From positions 220,418,484 to 220,482,483 of the forward strand of contig CAXKWD010000001.1 in the NCBI GenBank assembly GCA_964059195.1: DNA of 64,000 bases, read 5' to 3'. The stretch is from Ectobius pallidus. Its lineage: Eukaryota > Arthropoda > Insecta > Blattodea > Ectobiidae. This document shows, in pieces, positions 56,575-64,000 of the stretch (position 1 is its first letter; each line of letters starts with the position of its first letter). The notes beneath the pieces are model-generated. The model was not told where the DNA came from and did no database searches. It was given only the letters and a program-made list of their open reading frames with translations. Position numbers and translations under genes: made by a program.

Positions 56575-56925
56575 CAGTGATAAAGCATAGGGCCTTGAAG
56601 TGGAGGTTACTGTAGCCTAACCTATTTTAATTTTGTTACGTTTATTTTTCAAGAGAAGGCAGAGTGGTAAGCCCATCGCCTCACAACCCCCCCGCATAAA
56701 CTAAGGTATTACTTGGACGTGAAAGGGACGAGGAATTTTGTCTAGAAACTCTCATTTAGGCTTGGTGTTCTTTTATGTGCCGTAAATCTACGACTCGGGC
56801 CCCCCAGATTAAAATCCCTCCCGATAGAACATTTAAATACAGGATTTTTACGTCCTGAAAAATCCATCGACCGCGGCCGGGTTTGATCTATAGGCTGGCA
56901 CGCTAGCGACTTTATCATGAGAGTG
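56575..56925 (-). mobile_element. SINE in intron 1 of copy 8
   Basis: Third member of the family at the same relative intron position as in copies 6 and 7. Confidence 0.7.
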
Positions 56926-57253
56926 GAATGTAATATTATTTCTCTCATAACTAACTCTGATATTTTAATTCTACCACTTTCTATACCCTATAAACTTCTT
57001 GCCACAGTAAAGCATTTTAAGAAATGCAGCTTAAATACGGTATATATTATTAGAATTTGAATATAAGTTGATATATTAAGCATATATTCTAAATATACCT
57101 AATGTTCCCGAAATGGGAACATGGAGTTTCGAAAAGTCACGTCTCTGGCTACTTTGCTTTAAACAAATAACTAATAGCTATTGAGATCGCGGTTCGGGTA
57201 TTTCCAATGTTGTGATAATAATAATAATACACATTGTATTACTGTTATTGCAG

Positions 57254-57521
57254 ATGAAGTTGGTACTACTGCTCTTTGTTTTGGTCCCCTGCATGGCTAC
57301 TGGCTTCTGGAGACATCGTAAGTTTGTAATTTTCTTAACAGTTGGTCACAATCTGTAGTTTTCATGTTAAGATGTAATCGAACTGTTATCTTTCAGCTTT
57401 TCGGCCTATAAAATGCCTCGATAACGCTGACTGTCCTATCGGGCAATTCTGCACCGGGCAGCCTCCATTTGGCATCTGCACGACACCTGAAGGGTTCCCT
57501 GTACCACCACAATGGTATTAG
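57254..57521 (+). CDS. Small secreted four-Cys peptide, array copy 8
   Basis: Exon 2 (57254-57317) encodes the signal peptide (V-P-C-M-A-T-G-F-W-R-H at its end). Intron 2 is 57318-57396; exon 3 (57397-57521) encodes C-x5-C-x5-C-x8-C, the shortest last loop in the array, with D-C-P-I-G between Cys 1 and 3 and G-I-C at the end, then a tail ending V-P-P-Q-W-Y before TAG; 62 residues. Intron 1 is only 797 bp, the shortest, since it lacks the larger transposon insertions. Confidence 0.88.
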
Positions 57522-57569
57522 TACCAAGGAATAACTGAGCCGCCAAAATGGTATTGAGACCACAATATG

Positions 57570-57575
57570 AATAAA
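57570..57575 (+). terminator. Copy 8 poly(A) signal
   Basis: AATAAA about 50 bp after the stop, conserved context. Confidence 0.87.
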
Positions 57576-57995
57576 GTCTCCACAGAGAAAAGGCAATCCA
57601 CTTGTTATCATTTCTTCACCACCCTAGTCCATTCCTTCAAGTGGACATCATACTTAGCAAACACTCACCGCTGAATTGATATTCTCTCCCTGGGGAAGTC
57701 TGCTCTTCCAGATCCTTAATGATGTTATGCAGGCTTTGCAATACTCAGCCCTCTGGTTTTTGGTTAATATACTTTGCAACGAGCAGAAGTGATTTCATCC
57801 ACCCGCCATCACACATGACTATTGTCAACATGTAATGCATAATAATATCTACGCTTATGTTTTTAACATGTAAAGGAAGAGGCTGTATTCACTAATACTT
57901 GCTTATGAAATCAGACCTTTGCATATAATTTCAAGAAAACAGTAAAACCAGTGAACAAAGTGAGCAAACGTACAATTACATATAAGTTTTCATTA

Positions 57996-58221
57996 GAAGA
58001 GTGAAGTTTTCTCGGGCAGTCAGCCAGGTGTTTGCGTCAATTAAACCCGACGTTTCGGAGGCCAACGATGCCTCCATCTTCAAAGGCGTTGAAGATGGAG
58101 GCGCCTTTGAAGATGGAGGCAGCGTTTGCCTCCGAAACGTCGGGTTTAATTGACGCAAACACCTGGCTGACTGCCCGAGAAAACTTCACTCAGCTTTTGC
58201 GCCAGGAAAACCTCAGATCTT
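57996..58221. mobile_element. Foldback insertion with 64-bp arms
   Basis: Arms 57999-58062 and 58128-58191 are essentially perfect inverted repeats (GAGTGAAGTTTTCTCGGGCA outward). The loop contains a second palindrome, GCCTCCATCTTCAAAGGCG against CGCCTTTGAAGATGGAGGC. A 12-bp direct repeat AAGTTTTCATTA (57984-57995, 58222-58233) flanks it, and the homologous spacer after copy 6 (near 40862-40873) is uninserted. Confidence 0.88.
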
Positions 58222-58233
58222 AAGTTTTCATTA

Positions 58234-58490
58234 ATTCGAGTACATGTTTTTTTAAACAATTTATTGTTTAGTGGTATCACATTAGGGTTTCTGTTTGTAA
58301 AATTGTTATATAACCTTGATCGGAAATTTATACATTGTTTTTGACCTGCTTCTGTAGCACACTTTGGTTTCAAAAGAGGGCAAGTGATATTATACCTCCT
58401 TGTATTATAGTAGTGATGTTGGGTTATGAATTTTTCATGAAGTTTATGGAAATGATTGAATAAAGTGTAGGAGTTAATTGTTTTTATACT
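58234..58490 (-). mobile_element. LINE family NN 3' fragment
   Basis: Minus frame with R-R-Y-N-I-T-C-P, P-K-C-A-T-E-A-G and P-L-N-N-K-L-F-K; homologous to 40862-41043 plus 42050-42120 and serving as the empty site for the mariner-like element there. Its 5' edge at about 58488 abuts (CTA)n and the exon-3 remnant of copy 9. Confidence 0.75.
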
Positions 58491-58499
58491 ACTACTACT

Positions 58500-58582
58500 A
58501 CTACCAAGAACCACCAAAATGGAATTAGTACCAAGGAGAACCTGAGTGGCCATATTGATATTGAGACCACAAGATGAATAAA
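58500..58582 (+). pseudogene. Array copy 9: 3' remnant only
   Basis: Begins inside the exon-3 tail (Y-Q-E-P-P-K-W-N, TAG at 58528-58530), followed by the conserved 3' UTR with AATAAA at 58577-58582. No promoter, signal exon or Cys codons remain; the LINE insertion or a linked deletion removed them. The conserved 3' flank continues to about 58850, the right end of the array. Confidence 0.8.
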
Positions 58583-58846
58583 GTCTCCACAGAGCAATGA
58601 CAATCCACTTGTTATCATTTCTTCACCACCCTAGTCCATTCCTTCAAGTGGACATCATACTTAGCAAACACTCACCGCTGAATTGATATTCACTCCCTGG
58701 GGAATTGTGCTCTTCCAGGTCCTTCATGATGTTATGCAGGCTTTGCAATACTAAGCCCTCTGGTTTTGTTTAATATAGCTACCTTGCAACTAGCAGAAGT
58801 GATTTTATTCACCCGCCTTCACACATGACTATCGCCAACTTGTACG

Positions 58847-58885
58847 ATTAATAAGATCAAGTAAACTGATATAACAAAGTGACAT
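58847..58885 (-). repeat. Short remnant of the GTGCCAG repeat end
   Basis: AATAAGATCAAGTAAACTGA then TATAACAAAGTGACATATGG resembles the end of the repeat at 43407-44291. It lies at the array border. Confidence 0.45.
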
Positions 58886-58969
58886 ATGGAGTTAATAGGC
58901 CATATTTATATAAATTACGATTAAACACAATGTGTACACTCAAAAGTTTTCGTCATTTGCGTAGTATGA

Positions 58970-59015
58970 GAGTGGTAGAGGTAAATCATTTCCGTAACAT
59001 CTCTGGGATCTGTTA
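58970..59015 (+). repeat. LINE 3'-end-like fragment
   Basis: GAGGTAAATCATTTCCGTAA followed by CATCTCTGGG matches the last codons of the LINE ORF at 62183-63694. It could be a 5'-truncated copy or a SINE sharing that 3' end. Confidence 0.45.
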
Positions 59016-59610
59016 TGGGTAGGTTGAGTGCGAGTCTGGAGTCTAGCACCCAGCTGACTCCCCGCCCCTTCCTCCAAACACTTCGCCAACGAACAGGCGA
59101 GACCATCGGAACAGGTTTCAGAGCACAAGAGGCGCCTTTTTCAAATAGCAATGGTCAATCTACAATACTTATTTCTCATACCGTATTTAATTTTTTGTCG
59201 TAACTGAAATAAAACTGTCGTCTTTACTAGCTGTTGTTCAAATAGTTTTCACCTCTGTTTATGCCGTGAGCCTATCTATTCGTATTTCTGAAGTGCCAAC
59301 AGCCAGCCACCTTTTACCGGTGTAAGGGGTTTTAAGCCGAAAATACGAAGTATGAAAGAAAGAAAAAATCATAAAATCGTATACGATACTTACTAAATTA
59401 ATTCATTAAAGTTTCTTTAATAGTAATGCCCAGATAGTGCAATGCTTCTTCTTAATAACTGAACATCAGCTTAAAAAATAGCATAAAACAAAGTTTTGTA
59501 AGGAAAATATATTTTCGTACTTTCATCTTAAATATTTGGTATTTTTAATGAACATAACATGCATTATTGTGGTAGATGTTAAATCTATTTCATTACAGCT
59601 TATACAACAA

Positions 59611-60957
59611 CTCGCTTCGCTCATTGGGGGCTGCGCCCCCAAACCCCTGCTGAGGTTCTCGGGAAAGGTTTTTTAAAAGATCAATGGAGATAGAGTGCGT
59701 GTATTTAGTAGGCCTATGCTGTATTGGCTATTACCTTTTTTGCCACAATAAACCTGAAAAAATAAATGTGGGAAGACTTTGGGGTTTTTTTTCGGAATTT
59801 TCCCATCGGTTGCAAGCTAAAAGGTATCAGTTTGCCAAGTGTAGTTTTCTAGATCAACTGGCAGTGTACATACATTTATGGTGTATTTTATGGAGTAAAT
59901 TTCAACTGAAATGGACATGATACAAGATGAAATAGCGACTAAGATTCATGGTTTGTAAAGTATTCAATTTGGCATTTGCCTTTACGACCACGGAAATCAT
60001 AGAAAAATACAAGTAAAATTGGTTGTAATATGTTGTAAAGAATGCGGGATTTCATCTCCGAGTTATTATTAAAGAATATAAATTATGAAATTTCTTTAAC
60101 AGATAGAAGAAACTTTTGTTAGTTCTGGACAAAAATATGTTAATTGGATTTAATTGTTATGAACCTGAGACTTCAGAACGCAAGTCCAAGACGTTACTAT
60201 CTCGACCACCCCGTTAGGTTTACGGAAATAATTATTTCTAAACTTTCAGAGCCATATGTGAACACAGTTTGATAATATCGTTGCCATGGAAACCGAGCCC
60301 TTTTTCGGGGGTTTTTAGGGCTAAAAATTTAAAAAATTAACTTTTTGGAATTTTCCTGTGAGTTACAGCCTAAGAGCTATAAGTGTACCAAATTTCAAGT
60401 TTCTAGCTCATCTGGAAGTGGACAAACATTAATGTCAGTGAGCCGAGCCGAGCACTTTTTCGGGGGTTTTTAGGGCTACAAATTTAAAAAAAATATTTTT
60501 GGGGGGAATTTTCCTGTGATTTAACTTACAGCCTAAAAGCTATACGTGTACCAAACTTCAAGTTTCTAGCTCATCTGGAATTAGGCAAACATTAATGTCG
60601 GTCAGCCGAGCCGAGCCTTTTTAAGGGAGTTTTTAGGGCTAATAATAAAAAAAATAACTGTTTGGAATTTTCCTGTGAGTTACAGCCTAAGAGCTATAAG
60701 TATAACAAATTTCAAGTTTCTAGCTCATCTGGAAGTGGACAAACATTAATGTCAGTGAGCCGAGTCGAGCCCTTTTTCGGGGGGTTTTAGGGCTAAAAAA
60801 TAAAAAACTTATGTTTTAGGAATTTTCCTGTGGTTTACAGCCTAAAAGCTATATGTGTAGCAAATTTCAATTTTCTAGCTCATCTGGAAGTGGGCAAACA
60901 TTAATGTCAGTGAGTGAGTGAGTGAGTGAGTCAGTCAGTCAGCCGTGTGGCTTTACA
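59611..60957 (+). repeat. Tandem-repeat element ending in (GTGA)n(GTCA)n
   Basis: Flanked by an 11-bp direct repeat TTATACAACAA (59600-59610, 60958-60968). Starts with CTCGCTTCGCTC and a GGGGGCTGCGCCCCC hairpin. From 60298 there are four units of about 155 bp containing TTCAAGTTTCTAGCTCATCT and AGTGGACAAACATTAATGTC, ending in GTGAGTGAGTGAGTGAGT then CAGTCAGTCAG. Non-coding. Confidence 0.7.
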
Positions 60958-60969
60958 TTATACAACAAA

Positions 60970-62170
60970 TTAAAATATCAACATTTTAAGGAGTAAACCT
61001 ATTCACGAAATAGCTTAAATGAAGATTTGAATTATTGTTATAAACATGTTCTATTGAAACGAACACGTTAAAATTGTTTACACTCGATATTTATATTTAT
61101 AATATTAAAAACACTGTTAATGAAATTAAAATAAAGGCATCCTCAGGAAATGAAAGTTATGCATGAGTACACGCACTTATGGGGACCGATCTGTGAAATA
61201 TTTATAATTTCTACATTTTTCATTCCATTTTCTTCATTTGATTTACCTGACCCCGGAAGCATTTAGGATAATCCCTAAAATTTTGAGAGCTGTTAGTTTA
61301 TTTAATCTTGAAAAAATATACTTATATTTTGTGATTTTATTGGGTTTCATGGTAAAAGATCCTTGGAGTTCAATTTTCAAAATTTTGGAACCGAATTGCA
61401 AATTTGCATATTTCATATTTACACACGTCAAAACCAAAAAGCTGATAGTTTACTATTTCTTTTAGAAATTAAAGTTAACGTTATTTTACTTAATTTTGTC
61501 GAGTTTAAATCATAAACTATATATTATAAAGGCATAAATAGCTAATTGTTTTTAATTAACTATTCGTTGAGTTAATTTTACCACTGATAAGTCTAAGAAC
61601 TTGGTTGAACATTTCAAAGCAATTGATTAAATATTGCTACGCAAGGAATAATTTAAAGTATTTATTCACATAATTTGAGCAGTTTTTTAATACAGTTTAG
61701 GTCACCGAAAAAAATAACAAATGCATGCTTAAAATATGCGGACTTTTCGTTTCTCAGTTCTACAAACTAAAGTAGAAGCTATTCATCTCCTATAGTGAGA
61801 TATTTCCCACCTTCCAGACCACGAAATGCCCTACTGTAAGTTTTTGCATTTTTAGGGCGCCTTTATGTTTTCTCCAATAACGTACTAAAATGCGAACTGT
61901 TCTGCGAAACATTAAACTTTTACTCTGTATTTTTGTGCTTTTCATTTGTACAACGCTGTGTAATTATTCTTCTTCACTATCTTGAAATTTCAGCACAAGT
62001 GCACTGTATTGTTAAAAATCAACTGTAATACCATAGTGCCATCCCCTTCTTTTGTGAAGCAGGTAGAGCAGTTTTGCGAATGAACAATACCTATCATGGA
62101 ATGCGAGACTACTGACTACTGAGCAGCTAGCCCTGCACATCCCCCACCCTTCGCTGCATTGCTAGGATCG
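60970..62170. other. AT-rich spacer, no gene seen
   Basis: Only short chance frames (for example 61238-61465, hydrophobic and AT-driven). From about 62090 the sequence is probably the 3' UTR of the following minus-strand LINE. Confidence 0.5.
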
Positions 62171-62182
62171 CTCACTGTCCAG

Positions 62183-64000
62183 CTAGAGAAACCCAGAGAT
62201 GTTACGAAAATGATTTACCTCTAACACTCTCTCTTTACAGTCAATGATGTGATAAACACTGCATGTTAAACCACACAGTTTGCATATGCACTGATCGGTG
62301 GCGTCGTGAAATCGGCTTTGATTACATATGCGGTGGTGAAATCCATGGGCCGCTACTCTTGTGTAAAGGTGGCGCAGGTCAAAGTTGGCTCCTTTCCACT
62401 GCTGGTCATTCATGGCTGGGGTTCTGTAGAAGTCTGGGTCTATATTGTCTGCTTTTTGCCGCCTCTCGTCTAGGAATCTGCTGCAGGCTGGAGTGACTTC
62501 GAGGTCATTTGTACGGAGAAGATCCTCTATGAAAGAATTTGTGTTGGTCAAGGCATAGGCGATTCTATTCTTCGTGAATTTCGAGAGACAGAGCGTTCTT
62601 TTCAGATATGATGTCTTGATTCTATCCAGTTTCTTCATGTTACTGTATGTTAGGTGTGTCCAAAAGAGCTGGATTGCGTAAGAGGCAATGGGTGCAATTT
62701 TCAGATGGAAGAGGCTGATCGCAGTTTTTACTGACAGTTTTCCAAGTTTTGGGATGTCGAGGGTTGCCTTAATCGCTGCTACTGATTTTTCTTCCACATG
62801 TTTGGAAAAGGTATGGCCCGTAGTCTGGAGCGTTATTCCGAGGTACTTGTAGGATTTGACAATTTCTAATTCCTGGTCTGTACATGTGAATCTATCCGAC
62901 TGTGTTAATCTTCCGCCTTTCCGAAATTTCATTATTTTTGTTTTGTCTCTATTTATAGTGAGATCGTTTTCCTGGGACCATGTTTGCAAGCTGTTGATCG
63001 CCTTTTGGAGTTCCTCCCTTTTCTTTGCTAGGATGACCATATCGTCGGCATAAAGATGCATAGTCACGCGCTCTGTTTGGACTCTTCTTATGACATCATG
63101 TGTGAGTACGTTGAAGATTATGGGGCTCAACGGGTCACCTTGTAGGACGCAGTTGGTCTGCTTGATTTCCTTGGATTCAGTCAGGCCGTCGGTGATGGTT
63201 ATGGTGTTTTCTTGTAGCATGTTCTGGATTAGCATGAATATTTCGTTGTCAGCTCCGAGGACTGTTTGTAATTTGCGGATGGTGATTTTCCTGTTCACTC
63301 CGTCAAATGCCTGTTTGTAGTCTATGAAAGCTGCATATGCATGTCCTTTGGGTGTGTCTAGTGCGTTGTGTATGTAGTGAAGAACTTTCTCTATTGCCTG
63401 TGTCGTGGATCTTCCTGGGATGAACCCATACTGTTCGTCGGGGATCACGGTCATCAGTTTGTCGTGGATCTTTTTCAGGAGGATGTTATTGAGTGCTTTA
63501 AATGCAACACATTCCAAGGCGATTCCTCTGTAAGCTTGTGGGGCGTCGTGGTTTCCTTTTCCCTTGTAGAAAACTTTGATCAGTGATTTTCTCCATAGAG
63601 AGGGGATAGTTTTACTTTCCAAGCATTTATTATATAATGCTGTCCATATGTTCAGGGTGTAAGGGAGCGCTCCTTTGATCAATTCACTGGCCACGTTATC
63701 GGGGCCGGCTGATTTTCGGGGCTTGCTCTTCCCAATGACATACTGGACTTCATCGGGTGTTATTACATATTTTTCTCCTGGTGAGTCTTACTCGTTCTTT
63801 GTCGGCGCGTCTTTCTTCTGGAGTAGATTTGTAAAGTGCGTCTCCCATGTATCCATGGTTATGGATGGTGTTATGCGCGATTTCCTTGTGCCGAGTGCTC
63901 TGTATGGTTTGTTCTCCGCCTCCTTTATAAGTTCTTCTTCCAGGGTGTGTGTATATGCTAGTCTTTTTTCTTTCAGTAGGGTTCTATATCTTTGTCTTTC
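62183..64000 (-). CDS. Non-LTR retrotransposon reverse transcriptase ORF, partial
   Basis: The frame extends from the window edge (C-terminal part of the upstream linker) to a stop at 62183, with one nonsense codon (TAA at 63788-63790). In the 503 residues after that stop: Q-Y-G-F-I-P-G-R (88-95), F-I-D-Y-K-Q-A-F-D (123-131), Q-G-D-P-L-S-P (185-191), catalytic Y-A-D-D (215-218), a KYLG-like motif, and a C-x2-C-x7-H-x3-C knuckle (471-486) near the end. It copies RNA into DNA during retrotransposition. The endonuclease domain lies beyond the window. Best-preserved LINE here, but the stop makes this copy probably inactive. Confidence 0.85.

Noticed and set aside
57976..58223. Two overlapping similar frames on opposite strands
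   Set aside because: Both are products of one palindrome, not a protein gene pair.
61238..61465. 75-codon hydrophobic frame
   Set aside because: AT-driven composition, no start context, no homolog recognised, opposite-strand frame of similar length.

Overview
The window looks like insect chromosomal DNA, most likely from a large-genome polyneopteran such as a cockroach. That is inference: short exons with GT-AG introns, AT-rich spacers, AATAAA poly(A) signals, tRNA-derived SINEs, non-LTR reverse transcriptase debris, many 8-bp-TSD hAT-like elements, TA-flanked mariner-like elements and a Helitron. No bacterial operon, CRISPR array, rRNA gene or viral gene is visible.

The main content is a tandem array (about 1,690-58,850, all + strand) of eight complete small secreted cysteine-rich peptide genes plus one 3' remnant. 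Each gene has a near-identical promoter and first exon (TATA box, often a CTTATC/GATA site about 64 bp upstream, exon 1 of roughly 60 nt), a long intron 1 (0.8-3.5 kb) full of transposons, exon 2 encoding the signal peptide (starts MKL, rich in Leu/Val/Phe), a short 78-85 bp intron 2, and exon 3 encoding a four-Cys domain (C-x5-C-x5-C-x8..10-C), usually ending in a WY or PY tail. The family was not recognised; a defence, venom-like or epithelial secreted role is possible but unproven. The members show individual lesions: a lost TATA box (copy 3), a lost poly(A) signal (copy 2), a 5-bp deletion that removes the tail (copy 1), a 3'-end fusion (copy 7), and a 2.9-kb hAT-like element directly after the stop codon (copy 5).

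Layout: 1-1,560 flank and a hAT-like element; 1.7-4.0 kb copy 1; 4.0-8.3 kb SINE/LINE/hAT debris; 8.4-11.3 kb copy 2; 11.3-15.6 kb foldback and other DNA-transposon remnants; 15.7-19.8 kb copy 3; 20-21 kb SINE and a nuclease-like pseudogene; 22.2-25.8 kb copy 4; 25.9-28 kb foldback mariner, orphan promoter, LINE; 28.1-34.3 kb copy 5; 34.5-36.3 kb hAT and spacer; 36.4-40.5 kb copy 6; 40.9-42.3 kb LINE split by a mariner-like element; 42.5-44.6 kb copy 7; 44.7-50.8 kb a non-array block with a ten-finger C2H2 zinc-finger gene (- strand, one frameshift) and LINE fragments; 51.0-56.3 kb a 5.25-kb element with about 465-bp terminal inverted repeats, carrying nuclease-like ORF remnants and three nested insertions; 56.3-57.6 kb copy 8; 58.0-58.9 kb palindromic insertion and remnant copy 9; 59.6-61.0 kb a tandem-repeat element; 62.2-64.0 kb a non-LTR retrotransposon ORF running off the window.

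The most unusual signal is a recurrent micro-insertion. At twelve sites where a paralogous or repeat copy inside the window gives the uninserted state, a TA dinucleotide has become TA-(GGCC, GGGCC, GCC, GGC or GC)-TA. One lies in the signal-peptide exon of copy 7. The pattern resembles excision footprints of a TA-targeting element or an unrecognised short-insertion process.
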